Shown: positions 8,683 to 16,408 of the stretch, in pieces | How the letters are laid out: each line of letters opens with the position of its first letter | Position numbering within the stretch: the first letter of the stretch is position 1 | Assembly (NCBI RefSeq): GCF_030694325.1 | Contig: NZ_JAUXYO010000182.1 | Coordinates: 1 to 33,628, forward strand | Source of the DNA: Allobosea sp. | Lineage (GTDB): Bacteria; Pseudomonadota; Alphaproteobacteria; Rhizobiales; Beijerinckiaceae | DNA length: 33,628 bases | Direction of reading: 5' to 3' | Made by a program: the position numbers and the translations under genes | The notes under the pieces: generated by a model | What the model was told of the DNA's origin: nothing | Databases searched by the model: none | Seen by the model: only the letters and a program-made list of their open reading frames with translations

Positions 8683-10020
8683 TCAGTTCTTGCGCACCAC
8701 CGGGCGGACCGGGATCGCTTCCGTCGGGTTGTCCCAGCGATAGGTCAGGCCGGCCGAGACGATGTGGATATAGGGCTTGGCCTCGGCGGTGAAGAAGACC
8801 GGGCCCTGCTGCGGATGGGTGCCGCCATAGTTCACCTTGGCCTTGTTCACATGGATATAGGTGTAGCCGAGGTCGAGCTTGAGCTTTTCGGTGACCTGGT
8901 AGCTGGCGCCCGCCGAGAGCCAGAGGCGGTCATTGTCCGAGATGAAGACGGTGCGGTTGGTGTCGTTCACCGGCGACAGCTCATAGGCGATACCGGCGCG
9001 CAGCGTCAGGTCGCGGTTGTACTTGTATTCGAGCGCGCCGCTGAAATACCAGCTGTCGTCATAGACGAAGTTCAGGCTCGAGATCGGCAGGCCGCTGATC
9101 TGGCTGACGATGGGGATGCGGCGGAAGCGGCTCCAGTTGGTCCATTCGACGCCGAGATGAGCCTGCCACTGGTCGTTGATGACCTGCGACACGCCGAAGA
9201 CGACCGAGTCGGGCAGGTTGAGATTGGCCTTGATCGGGCCGACGCCGGCGACCGTCGAGATCGTGCCCTCGAGCGTCTGGTGGATCGAGGAGCGGTAGGC
9301 GATACCGATCGTCGTGCCATCGCGCGGGGTCAGCGTCGCACCGACACGGAAGCCGAAGTCGATCGTGTCACCCTTCAGGATCTGGTTAGGCGCCAGCGGA
9401 CCGATCGCGCCCGCCAGCGTCGCGCCGGTGGCGTTCTTCAGGTTCGCCTTGAGGTACTGGACCTGGAAGGCCGCGCCGACGGAGAGCCAGTCATTGACCT
9501 TGTAGCCGATCGTCGGCGAGACGTTGATCGTGCGCAGCGTGGCCGAGCGACCGTAGACCTGGCCGGCATAAACCTGGTTGTCGGCCTTGGAGCGCAGGCC
9601 GAAGGGGGCGCCGGTGGTCAGGCCGACCCAGAACCGGTCGGTCAGCTGCCAGGCCGAGTACGAGGCCGGAATGAAGGCACCGTCGCCGCCGATGTTGCCG
9701 GAGCCGTTCTGGATCGGGCTCAGCGGGCCGACCGGGGAACCGAGCCGCGTCGCCGAGGTCGGGTCATAGGAGGCGTTGGCGTTGAGATAGGTGACGTTCC
9801 ACTGGCTGTTGCGGCCCGGGAACATGGTGATCGTCGCGGGGTTCCAGGCCATGGAGCCCATGCCGATGCCGCCCGAGGCCGCGCCGGCATAGGCCATGCC
9901 GAGGCCTTCGGCACTCTGCCCGCTGCGAATCGCGAAGGAGCCGGCCTGGGCGGCGCCGGCGGCGAGAAGCGCCGCCATCGAAACCGTGGCCACGGCGACT
10001 GTGCGAACGATGCCCTTCAT
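8683..10020 (-). CDS. FadL/TodX-family outer-membrane transport protein
   Basis: Predicted beta-barrel for uptake of long-chain fatty acids or other hydrophobic compounds. From the ATG at 10020 it has 445 residues: a signal peptide ending AGAAQA (about residue 23), then a mature start GSFAIRSGQSAEGLGMAYAG typical of FadL hatch domains, the family's GMGSMAWNPAT, and many alternating strands (FRVGATLTPRDGTTIGIAYRS, LRAGIAYELSP, KLDLGYTYIHV). An in-frame ATG at 10029 would add three residues. It ends at its own terminator. The neighbouring phaC suggests, but does not prove, a link between fatty-acid uptake and polymer storage. The real substrate cannot be read from sequence. Confidence 0.88.
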   Translation of the reverse strand: MKGIVRTVAVATVSMAALLAAGAAQAGSFAIRSGQSAEGLGMAYAGAASGGIGMGSMAWNPATITMFPGRNSQWNVTYLNANASYDPTSATRLGSPVGPLSPIQNGSGNIGGDGAFIPASYSAWQLTDRFWVGLTTGAPFGLRSKADNQVYAGQVYGRSATLRTINVSPTIGYKVNDWLSVGAAFQVQYLKANLKNATGATLAGAIGPLAPNQILKGDTIDFGFRVGATLTPRDGTTIGIAYRSSIHQTLEGTISTVAGVGPIKANLNLPDSVVFGVSQVINDQWQAHLGVEWTNWSRFRRIPIVSQISGLPISSLNFVYDDSWYFSGALEYKYNRDLTLRAGIAYELSPVNDTNRTVFISDNDRLWLSAGASYQVTEKLKLDLGYTYIHVNKAKVNYGGTHPQQGPVFFTAEAKPYIHIVSAGLTYRWDNPTEAIPVRPVVRKN

Positions 10021-10447
10021 GGAATCCATCCCGTCTGACTGTTTCTTCGGGGCGCAAGGCCCCGCTCGAATCCGAGCATGCCGTGAGCCGGTTCCCGCCG
10101 CAATCCCGCCGCGAAGGCGCCGTTTTCCCGCCCGCTCCGCGCTTTGACGCTTGGGAACCCGCCAAAATCGGGAGAATTCGGCGATAATTCATGTTGCCGG
10201 CTCCGCGCCGCGTCCAAAGATATCGTTTATATAAGAACTATCGCCGGTTTTTCGATTTCTGGTTCGTATCGGAGCAGCCCAGCCCAACAGACAGGCAATC
10301 CGCTTTGACAGTGGGCGTGGCATTCCCGCAACAACCGGCCCGGCCGCTGGCCGCAGCCACGCCATGCGCGCGAATGGACTTGTCTTTCGGCCCGGCGTCT
10401 TGTCAGGATCGCGCCCCAATTAGATCGTTTGAAACGGGGGAAACGAC
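10021..10447. other. Intergenic region between divergent FadL-type and FAH-family genes
   Basis: About 427 bp with no convincing gene. It contains an AT-rich patch near 10218-10256 (ATATCGTTTATATAAG) that stands out against the GC-rich background and could hold the minus-strand promoter, though I could not fit a clean -35/-10 pair. On the plus strand TTGACA (10305-10310) precedes the FAH-family gene, but the hexamer 17 bp on (GCAACA) is a poor -10. Confidence 0.5.
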
Positions 10448-11296
10448 GTGAAACTGCTACGCTTCGGAGCCGCGGGCGCCGAAAAGCCCGGCCTTCTCGA
10501 CGCCAAGGGCGTCCTGCGCGACCTCTCGGGCATCATCCCCGATCTGGCCGGCAAGGCCCTGACCGCCAGCTCGCTGGCGAAAATTGGGGCGCTCGATCCC
10601 GAATCGCGGCCCAAGGTCGATGGCGCGCCGCGCATCGGCGCCTGCGTCGGCGACGTCCGCAACTTCATCGCGGTCGGCCTCAACTTCGCCGACCATGCGG
10701 CCGAGACCGGCACCGAGATCCCGAAGGAGCCGATCCTCTTCAACAAGGCGCCGAACTGCATCGTCGGCCCCAATGACGACGTGATCATTCCCAAGGGCTC
10801 GAAGAAGACGGACTGGGAGGTCGAGCTCGCCATCGTCATCGGCGACGGCGGCTCCTACATCCCCGAGGACAAGGCCATGGCCGCGATCGCGGGCTTTGCC
10901 GTCTGCAACGACGTCTCGGAGCGCGAGTTCCAGATCGAGCGCGGCGGCCAGTGGGCCAAGGGCAAGGGCTGCCCGACCTTTGGCCCGCTCGGCCCCTGGC
11001 TGGTGACGACGGACGAGGTCAAGGACGTCCAGAACCTCGCGATGTGGCTCGAGGTCGATGGCGAGCGCGTCCAGAACGGCTCGAGCAAGACGATGATCTT
11101 CGGCTGCGCCTATCTCGTCCACTATATCAGCCAGTTCATGCGGCTGGATCCGGGCGACGTCATCACCACCGGCACGCCGCCGGGCGTCGGGCTTGGCTTC
11201 AAGCCGCCGCGCTTCCTGAAGGGCGGCGAGATCGTGAAGCTCGGCATCGAGGGCCTCGGCGAGCAGCAGCAGCACTTCAAGGCCTATCAGGGCTGA
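10448..11296 (+). CDS. Fumarylacetoacetate hydrolase-family protein
   Basis: Member of the FAH superfamily, which cleaves or hydrates beta-diketo or 2-keto acids with a divalent metal; relatives are annotated as ureidoglycolate lyase, 2-keto-4-pentenoate hydratase or acylpyruvase. It is 282 residues. The metal site is visible as E124 and E126 in WEVELA and D155 in VCNDVSERE; VGLNFADHA (76-84) and GDVITTGTPPGVG are other family motifs. The GTG start has GGGGGAA seven bases upstream, a strong ribosome site. It is a single gene with no pathway neighbour that would fix the substrate, so only the superfamily is assigned. Confidence 0.88.
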   Translation: MKLLRFGAAGAEKPGLLDAKGVLRDLSGIIPDLAGKALTASSLAKIGALDPESRPKVDGAPRIGACVGDVRNFIAVGLNFADHAAETGTEIPKEPILFNKAPNCIVGPNDDVIIPKGSKKTDWEVELAIVIGDGGSYIPEDKAMAAIAGFAVCNDVSEREFQIERGGQWAKGKGCPTFGPLGPWLVTTDEVKDVQNLAMWLEVDGERVQNGSSKTMIFGCAYLVHYISQFMRLDPGDVITTGTPPGVGLGFKPPRFLKGGEIVKLGIEGLGEQQQHFKAYQG

Positions 11297-11304
11297 CTCT
11301 TTTC

Positions 11305-11513
11305 TTCTCCCACCCATCTCAGGCTTGCCAGAGATGGGAATTCAAAGTGTCAAAGTCGGCAACAGCCGACTTCGGTGGGGAGAAGGTGTCTGCGCAGCAG
11401 ACGGATGAGGGAAGGGTCGCGCAAGCGGCCCTTTCTTGTTTGTGGATGGAGGTTCCGCCTTCATCCGTCACGGCTTCGCCGTGCCACCTTCTCCCCCGAG
11501 GGGAGAAGGTGGC
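11305..11513. repeat. Composite palindromic intergenic repeat, type E
   Basis: Several nested inverted repeats: CCCATCTC...GAGATGGG, AAGTCGGC...GCCGACTT, and CCTTCTCCCC / GGGGAGAAGG near the right end, with CTTCATCCGTC facing GACGGATGAGG. It fills the space between the convergent FAH-family gene and argC. No other terminator is visible there, so it may end both transcripts. Confidence 0.6.
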
Positions 11514-11516
11514 GGC

Positions 11517-12452
11517 TTACTTCTCCGGCAGGCCGAGCATCAGCCGGATGTTCTGCACGGCGGCACCCGAGGCGCCCTTCCCGAGATTGTCGAGCCGCGC
11601 GACCAGCACGGCCTGGCGCAGATCGTCATCGCCGAAGACGCGCAGTTCCAGCTTGTTGGTGTCGTTGAGCGCCTGCGGCTCGAGCTTGCCGCCGGCCTGC
11701 GCGGCGGGGACGACCGAGACATAGGTCGAGCCGGCATAGTGCTCAGCCAGCGCATCGGCGAGATCGGCCGCCTTGGGCTTGCCCGGCAGCGTGTCGAGAT
11801 GCAGCGGCACCGAGACCAGCATGCCCTGCCGGAAATTTCCGACGGACGGAATGAAGATCGGCCGCCGCGTCAGCCGCGCATAACGCTGCAGCTCGGGCAG
11901 GTGCTTGTGCTTGAGGCCCAGCCCATAGAGCTCGAAGGCCGGCGCCGTGCCGGCCTCATAGGCCTCGATCATGCTCTTTCCACCGCCCGAATAACCCGAC
12001 ACGGCATTGATCGTGACGGGATGGTCCTGCGGGATGAAGCCGGCATCGACCAGCGGCCGCAGCAGCGCGATGCCCCCCGTCGGATAGCAGCCCGGATTCG
12101 AGACGCGGGTGGCCTTGGCGATGGTGGCGGCGTGGCCGTGCTCGAGCTCGGCGAAGCCGTAGACCCAGTCCGGCGCGACGCGATAGGCGGTCGAGGCGTC
12201 GACGATCTTGGGCGACTTCGCTCCCAGCGCGTCGGCGAGCGCGACCGATTCCTTGGCGGCGTCGTCGGGCAGGCAGAGCACGACGAGATCGACCTGCGCC
12301 ATCATCTCCTGGCGGGCGGCCGGGTCCTTGCGCTTGTCGGGGTCGATGCTGCGGACGACGACGCCCGGCATCGCGGCCAGACGGTCGCGGATGCCGAGCC
12401 CGGTCGTGCCGGCTTCGCCGTCGATGAAGATGGATTTCGGGTTCTGGCTCAT
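11517..12452 (-). CDS. argC: N-acetyl-gamma-glutamyl-phosphate reductase (ArgC, short type)
   Basis: Third step of arginine biosynthesis: reduces N-acetylglutamyl phosphate to N-acetylglutamate semialdehyde with NADPH. It has 311 residues, the shorter (type 2) ArgC form. The nucleotide-binding start is IFIDGEAGTTGLGIRDRL (residues 8-25), and the catalytic cysteine is C122 in SNPGCYPTG. The ATG at 12452 follows GAGGG at good spacing. It is preceded by a promoter (12630-12658), a short arginine-rich leader ORF (12564-12623) and a terminator hairpin (12511-12535), which together suggest attenuation by arginine supply. In many Hyphomicrobiales argC lies close to rplM-rpsI; here an agmatinase, a small membrane gene and an SDR lie between. 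Confidence 0.96.
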   Translation of the reverse strand: MSQNPKSIFIDGEAGTTGLGIRDRLAAMPGVVVRSIDPDKRKDPAARQEMMAQVDLVVLCLPDDAAKESVALADALGAKSPKIVDASTAYRVAPDWVYGFAELEHGHAATIAKATRVSNPGCYPTGGIALLRPLVDAGFIPQDHPVTINAVSGYSGGGKSMIEAYEAGTAPAFELYGLGLKHKHLPELQRYARLTRRPIFIPSVGNFRQGMLVSVPLHLDTLPGKPKAADLADALAEHYAGSTYVSVVPAAQAGGKLEPQALNDTNKLELRVFGDDDLRQAVLVARLDNLGKGASGAAVQNIRLMLGLPEK

Positions 12453-12510
12453 CGGACCCTCGCAAGGCGTCTGGGGGATCGGCTCAAGAAGCTTGGCCGG
12501 CTTCGGGCAT

Positions 12511-12535
12511 AAAAAAACCGCGCTCGGGGCGCGGT
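12511..12535 (-). terminator. Terminator hairpin in the argC leader (candidate attenuator)
   Basis: In the RNA, ACCGCGC pairs with GCGCGGU around the loop CCCGA and is followed by U7. It lies 58 nt before the argC start and about 30 nt after the leader-peptide stop. RNA segment CCGAGCG (12527-12521, loop plus part of the 3' arm) is fully complementary to CGCUCGG (12563-12557), the bases right after the leader stop codon, so an antiterminator can compete with it. Confidence 0.75.
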
Positions 12536-12563
12536 CGCGGACAATCGGGCTGCAAGCCGAGCG

Positions 12564-12623
12564 TCATCGCGGTCGCGCAAGGGCGGCCGTGGCGGTGCGA
12601 CGTCGGGACAGGTTCATGGTCAT
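12564..12623 (-). CDS. Putative arginine leader peptide upstream of argC
   Basis: Reads MTMNLSRRRTATAALARPR then TGA: 19 residues with Arg at 7, 8, 9, 17 and 19, encoded CGA CGT CGC, CGA and CGA, which are mostly codons that look uncommon in the neighbouring genes. The predicted -10 ends six bases before the ATG, so the transcript would begin at the start codon (leaderless). That is the arrangement reported for trpL of Sinorhizobium meliloti, and it explains the lack of a Shine-Dalgarno. A ribosome stalled at Arg7-9 would leave CGCUCGG (12563-12557) free to form the antiterminator; one reaching the stop codon would cover it and let the terminator form. Translation of this ORF is inferred. An equally short chance ORF is possible in GC-rich DNA, but promoter, ORF and terminator fit together well. 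Confidence 0.6.
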   Translation of the reverse strand: MTMNLSRRRTATAALARPR

Positions 12624-12629
12624 GGGCGG

Positions 12630-12658
12630 GATATGAGGGAGGGAGGGGGCGCTGTCAA
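12630..12658 (-). promoter_or_regulatory. Promoter of the argC leader transcript
   Basis: On the minus strand, a perfect TTGACA (12658-12653), a 17-bp spacer and CATATC (12635-12630). The seventh base after the -10 is the A of the leader ATG (12623). Confidence 0.65.
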
Positions 12659-12665
12659 TTGCATC

Positions 12666-12789
12666 GTCATTCTCGGGCAGCGCAAAGAGACGACCGGTGT
12701 CATGGTCGGCCTTGTGCCGACCATCCACGTCTTCCCGTATCGAGGGTTGGGTTCAAGACGTGGATGCTCGGCACAAGGCCGAGCATGAC
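12666..12789. repeat. Palindromic intergenic repeat, type D, copy 1
   Basis: Starts GTCATTCTCGGG and ends GCATGAC. Inside are ATGGTCGG...CCGACCAT, CCACGTCTT...AAGACGTGG and GCTCGGC...GCCGAGC inverted pairs. It lies downstream of the agmatinase-family gene and just upstream of the argC promoter, and probably ends the agmatinase transcript. Related elements are at 16436-16546 and 18654-18732. Confidence 0.7.
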
Positions 12790-12845
12790 GGAAAGGCGTT
12801 CCTGAACGATGCGAGTCGCTTGGCGCCGACAGCCGACAAATCGAT

Positions 12846-13802
12846 TCAACGCGTTGTCTTCAGCGCCAGCGCCTGGATGTGGTGCTGCACCAGGGTCGAG
12901 CCGGCGATCGCGGTGATGTCCGCATGGTCGTAAGGCGGCGAGACCTCGACGAGGTCCATGCCGCGGATGTCGAGGTCGCGCAGGCCCCAGACCAGGCGCA
13001 GCGCCTGGTCGGCCGACAGCCCGCCCGAGACCGGCGTGCCCGTGCCCGGCGCGAAGGCAGGATCGAGCGCGTCGATGTCGAAGGTGAGATAGGCCGGCCC
13101 CTCCCCGACCCGCTCGCGGATCCGCGCCAGCGTCCCTGCCACACCGAGTTCATGAACAGTGTAGGCGTCGAGGATCGCGATGCCGCCATCGCGCGGCGCG
13201 ACGGTGCGGATGCCGATCTGGATCGAGCGTTCGACGTCTATCAGGCCCTCGAGCACCGCCTCCAGCACGAAGGAGCCGTGGCCGATGGCGCCGACGCCGT
13301 CATCCCAGGTGTCCTGATGCGCGTCGAACTGGATCAGCGCGAGCCGGCCATGGCGGGCGACATGGGCGCGCAGCAGCGGCAGCGTGACGAAATGGTCGCC
13401 ACCCAGCGTCACCAGATGCGCGCCGGAGGCGAGGATATTCGCGGCTTCCGTCTCGATGGCCCGCGCGCAGCCCGGCAGATCGCCGCGCGGCAGCATGCAG
13501 TCGCCATAATCGAGCGCCGCGAGATGCGCGAAGGGATCGAGACCGGAGGGATATTGCGGGTCGCCGTCGAAGATCGCGCTGGCGCGGCGGATCGCCTGCG
13601 GGCCGAAGCGGGCGCCGGGCCGGTTGGTCACGGCCAGATCGAAGGGCACGCCCCAGATCACGAGATCGCAGCCGGCGACGTCCTTGCCATAGCGCCGGCG
13701 CATGAAGGAGAGCGCCCCGGCATAGGTCGGGTCGGCCGCGCCGCCACGGCGCTCGCCGGTGAAGGCGTGGTCGATCGCGCCCGGACCGGCCTGCTCGGTC
13801 AT
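12846..13802 (-). CDS. speB: Agmatinase-family ureohydrolase
   Basis: Ureohydrolase with a binuclear manganese site, hydrolysing agmatine to putrescine and urea or a related guanidino compound. It has 318 residues. Metal ligands are all present: H137 in GGDHF, D160, H162 and D164 in DAHQD, and D242 and D244 in TFDIDALDPAF. The ATG at 13802 has GGGGAG eight bases upstream; the frame extends to 13952 but that part overlaps the preceding small gene. It lies on the same strand 16 bp after that gene. Proximity to argC suggests arginine or polyamine metabolism, but guanidinobutyrase, guanidinopropionase or guanidinase activity is not excluded, so the symbol is by family only. Confidence 0.88.
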   Translation of the reverse strand: MTEQAGPGAIDHAFTGERRGGAADPTYAGALSFMRRRYGKDVAGCDLVIWGVPFDLAVTNRPGARFGPQAIRRASAIFDGDPQYPSGLDPFAHLAALDYGDCMLPRGDLPGCARAIETEAANILASGAHLVTLGGDHFVTLPLLRAHVARHGRLALIQFDAHQDTWDDGVGAIGHGSFVLEAVLEGLIDVERSIQIGIRTVAPRDGGIAILDAYTVHELGVAGTLARIRERVGEGPAYLTFDIDALDPAFAPGTGTPVSGGLSADQALRLVWGLRDLDIRGMDLVEVSPPYDHADITAIAGSTLVQHHIQALALKTTR

Positions 13803-13818
13803 CGCGACGCTCCCCTGC

Positions 13819-14100
13819 TCACGGGCGGCGCCCCACCAGCCAGACATAGAGGCACCAGGGCAGGATGAGCGCCAGCCCCGAGAGCACCAGCCGCAGCGTC
13901 GTCCAGGCGACCGGATTCTGCAGCGCCCGCCCGTCCAGCTCCGGCACGCCATGGATCAGGCCGAGCGCGACGGCCGGCGCCAGAAAGATCACCAGTGCAT
14001 TGGCGATGCGCCGCCCGCGCGGCAGGTCTCGCCGCGCCAGCGCGAGCAGCGCGGGTACGGCGACCATGCCGAAGGCGATGAGGATCAGGAGGACGCGCAT
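13819..14100 (-). CDS. Small integral membrane protein, unknown
   Basis: A 93-residue protein with three hydrophobic segments (about residues 2-20, 33-50 and 68-88) separated by basic loops (ALARRDLPRGRR) and ending in GRRP. I do not recognise the family. The ATG at 14100 was chosen because the hydrophobic protein starts there; the frame upstream reads through a repeat element with no coding character. It ends 16 bp before the agmatinase-family start on the same strand, so the two are likely translated from one mRNA. Confidence 0.65.
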   Translation of the reverse strand: MRVLLILIAFGMVAVPALLALARRDLPRGRRIANALVIFLAPAVALGLIHGVPELDGRALQNPVAWTTLRLVLSGLALILPWCLYVWLVGRRP

Positions 14101-14180
14101 GGGGGCTGTGGGTCGAGCGTTTCGTAACAGCGGAGCTTCTGCTCGATGTAGGGCATGCCGGATCGTGCCGGAAGCCCCGC

Positions 14181-14327
14181 CGTCATTCCGGGGCAGGCCG
14201 AAGGCATGAGCCCGGAACCCATGAACACGGTCGGACCAGACTGTTGCTCGCAGCCGGGAGCACTCCTGTCGGAGATCGGTGTTCATGGGTTCCGGGCTCG
14301 CCGCTCTGCGGCGCCCCGGAAAGACGG
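14181..14327. repeat. Palindromic intergenic repeat, type B, copy 1
   Basis: Outer ends CCGTCATTCCGGGGC and GCCCCGGAAAGACGG; inner arms of 20 bases form a perfect inverted repeat around CCCGGAACCCATG / CATGGGTTCCGGG. A sibling is at 21336-21468. It lies between the SDR gene and the small membrane gene. Confidence 0.8.
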
Positions 14328-14332
14328 TCGCC

Positions 14333-15085
14333 CTACCGCCCGCCACCCACGCGCAAGATCGAGCCGACGACATAGGACGCAGCCTCCGACAGGGCGAAGA
14401 GCACGACCTCCGCGATCTCCTCGGGCTGGGCGGCGCGCTTGATCGGAATCGTCGGCGCGATGCGGGCGACGCGGCCGGGCTCGCCCGAGGACAAAGCATG
14501 GATCTCGGTCTCGGTCATGCCCGGAGCCACCGCATTGACCCGGATGCCGGCGGGCGCCAGTTCCTTCGCCATGCCGAGCGTGAGGGAATCGATCGCGCCC
14601 TTGGAGGCCGCGTACCAGACGAATTCGTCGGGCGAGCCGAGGCCAGCCGCGATCGAGGAGATGTTGACGATCGCCCTGCCCTTCGCGTCCGGGTTGGCGA
14701 GCAGTGCACGCGTCGCCTCGCGCGCGACCAGGATCGCGCCGGTGACGTTGACGTCGATGCAGGTGCGGATGGTCTGCGGGTCGGCCTCGGCGAGCTTGCT
14801 GCCAGGGCCGGTGATGCCGGCATTGTTGACGACATGGGTGAGCGGGCCGAGCGCCGCTTTGGCTTCTGTGAAGACGCGCGCGATGTCCTCCTGCCGGGCC
14901 ATGTCGCCCTGCAGCGCGACCGCTTTCGCGCCTTCCGCCTCGCAGGCCGCCACCACCTTGGCCGCTGCCTCCGCCGCGCTCTGATAGTTCACCGCGACGT
15001 CATAGCCGCGCTGCGCGGCCATCCCGCAGATGGCGGCGCCGATGCCCCGGCTGCCGCCGGTGACGAGGAGGACGGGGCGGGACAT
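14333..15085 (-). CDS. SDR-family NAD(P)-dependent oxidoreductase
   Basis: Classical short-chain dehydrogenase of 250 residues. The cofactor motif TGGSRGIG is at residues 9-16, NNAG at 87-90, the active-site serine lies in NISSIAAG (143/144), and the Y158-x3-K162 pair is in YAASK. Relatives include FabG-like and glucose 1-dehydrogenase-like enzymes; the substrate cannot be told from sequence. AAGGAG precedes the ATG at 15085 by the usual distance. It is flanked by palindromic repeats on both sides (14181-14327 and 15122-15237), so it looks like a single-gene unit between the rpsI and agmatinase transcripts. Confidence 0.9.
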   Translation of the reverse strand: MSRPVLLVTGGSRGIGAAICGMAAQRGYDVAVNYQSAAEAAAKVVAACEAEGAKAVALQGDMARQEDIARVFTEAKAALGPLTHVVNNAGITGPGSKLAEADPQTIRTCIDVNVTGAILVAREATRALLANPDAKGRAIVNISSIAAGLGSPDEFVWYAASKGAIDSLTLGMAKELAPAGIRVNAVAPGMTETEIHALSSGEPGRVARIAPTIPIKRAAQPEEIAEVVLFALSEAASYVVGSILRVGGGR

Positions 15086-15121
15086 GGGTGGCTCCTTGGA
15101 TGGTCGCGTTTCAGACCCGAG

Positions 15122-15237
15122 CCCTCATCCTGAGGAGCGGGCCCGTGGCCCGCGTCTCGAAGGATGCTCCAGATGCTTCCGGAGCCTCCTGGGACATCCT
15201 TCGAGACGACCGCTTCGTGGTCTCCTCAGGATGAGGG
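15122..15237. repeat. Palindromic intergenic repeat, type A, copy 2
   Basis: Same ends (CCCTCATCCTGAGGAGC ... CTCCTCAGGATGAGGG), inner arms (GTCTCGAAGGATG / CATCCTTCGAGAC) and central GAGCCTCCTGG as the copy at 4460-4575. The variable parts are GGGCCCGTGGCCCGC and GACCGCTTCGTGGT. It lies between the rpsI terminator and the SDR gene. Confidence 0.85.
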
Positions 15238-15258
15238 CTGAGGAAGCAGTCAATACGA

Positions 15259-15286
15259 AAAGGGCGGCTCTTGCGAGCCGCCCTTT
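15259..15286 (-). terminator. Rho-independent terminator of rplM-rpsI
   Basis: A 12-bp perfect stem (AAAGGGCGGCTC and its complement) with a 4-nt loop and a run of T at the end of the 3' arm. It lies 26 bp after the rpsI stop. Confidence 0.85.
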
Positions 15287-15312
15287 CCACATATCGGACA
15301 GTCTGGAAACGA

Positions 15313-15792
15313 TCAGCGCTTCGAGAACTGGAAGCTGCGGCGGGCCTTGGCCTTGCCGAACTTCTTGCGCTCGACGACGCGCGAGTCGCGGGTCAGGAAG
15401 CCTTCCTTCTTGAGCGGGCCGCGAAGCTCGGGCTCGTAGAAGGTCAGGGCCTTGGAGATGCCGTGGCGCACCGCGCCGGCCTGGCCGGAAAGACCGCCGC
15501 CCTTGACCGTGACGACGACGTCGTACTGGGTCAGGCGATCGACGAGCTGCAGCGGCTGCTGGAGGACCATGCGCAGTACGGGGCGCGCGAAGTAGACCTC
15601 CTGGTCACGGGTGTTGACCGTGATCTTGCCGGTGCCGGGCTTGATCCAGACGCGGGCGATGGCGTTCTTGCGCTTGCCGGTGGCATAGGCGCGGCCCTGG
15701 GCGTCGACCTTCTTGACATGGACCGGAGCGGACTCGGCCTGCGTGGCCTTGACCCCACCGAGATCGGCGAGAGACTGGAGAACTTCAGCCAT
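15313..15792 (-). CDS. rpsI: 30S ribosomal protein S9
   Basis: Small-subunit protein uS9, whose C-terminal tail reaches the P-site tRNA. The 159-residue product has the family motifs [36 protein letters not shown] and a tail ending in SFQFSKR, with the expected basic run before it. The roughly 35-residue N-terminal extension before the S9 core is usual in alphaproteobacteria. It starts two bases after the rplM stop, so it is co-transcribed and probably translationally coupled, and it ends at the terminator at 15259-15286. Confidence 0.98.
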   Translation of the reverse strand: MAEVLQSLADLGGVKATQAESAPVHVKKVDAQGRAYATGKRKNAIARVWIKPGTGKITVNTRDQEVYFARPVLRMVLQQPLQLVDRLTQYDVVVTVKGGGLSGQAGAVRHGISKALTFYEPELRGPLKKEGFLTRDSRVVERKKFGKAKARRSFQFSKR

Positions 15793-15794
15793 GA

Positions 15795-16256
15795 TCAGAC
15801 CCTCGCATTCTTGCTGTTGAGCGCGGCGACGTCGAGCGTCTCCGGCGACTGGGCCGCATGGGGGTGCTCGGCGCCCTTGTAGACGCGCAGGTTGCCGAGG
15901 ATCTGGCGGAAGAGCGGGCCGCGGGGCAGCATACGCTCGACGGCCTTCTCGACGATGCGCTCAGGGAAGCGCCCCTCGAGGATGAACTTGGCCGAACGCT
16001 CCTTGATGCCACCGGCATAGCCGGTGTGGTGGTAGTACACCTTCTGGTCGCGCTTGCGGCCGGTCAGGACCACCTTGTCGGCATTGATGACGATGATGTT
16101 GTCGCCGCAGTCGACATGGGGGGTGTACGCCGCCTTGTGCTTGCCGCGCAGACGCATCGCCACCACGGAGGCGAGACGGCCGACGACGAGCCCGGAGGCG
16201 TCGATCACAACCCACTTCTTTTCGACATCGGCGGGCTTGAGCGAGATGGTCTTCAT
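15795..16256 (-). CDS. rplM: 50S ribosomal protein L13
   Basis: Large-subunit protein uL13, an early assembly protein. From the ATG at 16256 it has 153 residues, the alphaproteobacterial length. Family motifs are visible: [54 protein letters not shown] and GMLPRGPL-like [17 protein letters not shown] is eight bases upstream of this ATG; an in-frame GTG at 16265 is less likely. It is first gene of the rplM-rpsI operon, with a promoter at 16322-16350 and a hairpin with a U tract in its leader. In E. coli, L13 represses its own operon (known), so the leader may be the control site. Confidence 0.97.
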   Translation of the reverse strand: MKTISLKPADVEKKWVVIDASGLVVGRLASVVAMRLRGKHKAAYTPHVDCGDNIIVINADKVVLTGRKRDQKVYYHHTGYAGGIKERSAKFILEGRFPERIVEKAVERMLPRGPLFRQILGNLRVYKGAEHPHAAQSPETLDVAALNSKNARV

Positions 16257-16279
16257 CGCGGGCACCCTTCGGAGCGTTG

Positions 16280-16310
16280 AAAAAAGGAGAAGCCGCCGGA
16301 AACCGGCGGC
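16280..16310 (-). promoter_or_regulatory. Terminator-like hairpin in the rplM leader
   Basis: In the RNA, GCCGCCGG and CCGGCGGC form a perfect 8-bp stem around a UUU loop, followed by UUCUCC and U6. It lies between the predicted promoter (16322-16350) and the rplM ATG (16256), so it would be in the 5' UTR. It may attenuate the operon or be the L13 autoregulatory site; alternatively it just stops read-through from upstream. Confidence 0.55.
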
Positions 16311-16321
16311 GGTGTGAGCGG

Positions 16322-16350
16322 GGGATAGGGGCAGGCCGCGCCGGTGTCAA
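16322..16350 (-). promoter_or_regulatory. Promoter of rplM-rpsI
   Basis: Minus strand TTGACA (16350-16345), 17-bp spacer, TATCCC (16327-16322). The predicted start near 16315 gives a leader of about 59 nt. Confidence 0.6.
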
Positions 16351-16408
16351 GCGCTGTCTGACGCTCGCGAACCCGAAAAGCGCATTGTTTTCAAAGAAAT
16401 GCCGAAAA

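Noticed and set aside
10218-10256. AT-rich patch as a defined promoter
   Set aside because: TATATA/TATAAA hexamers are present but no matching -35 at 16-18 bp on either strand.
13803-13952. Longer N-terminus of the agmatinase-family protein
   Set aside because: It overlaps the small membrane gene, and the strong ribosome site lies before the ATG at 13802.
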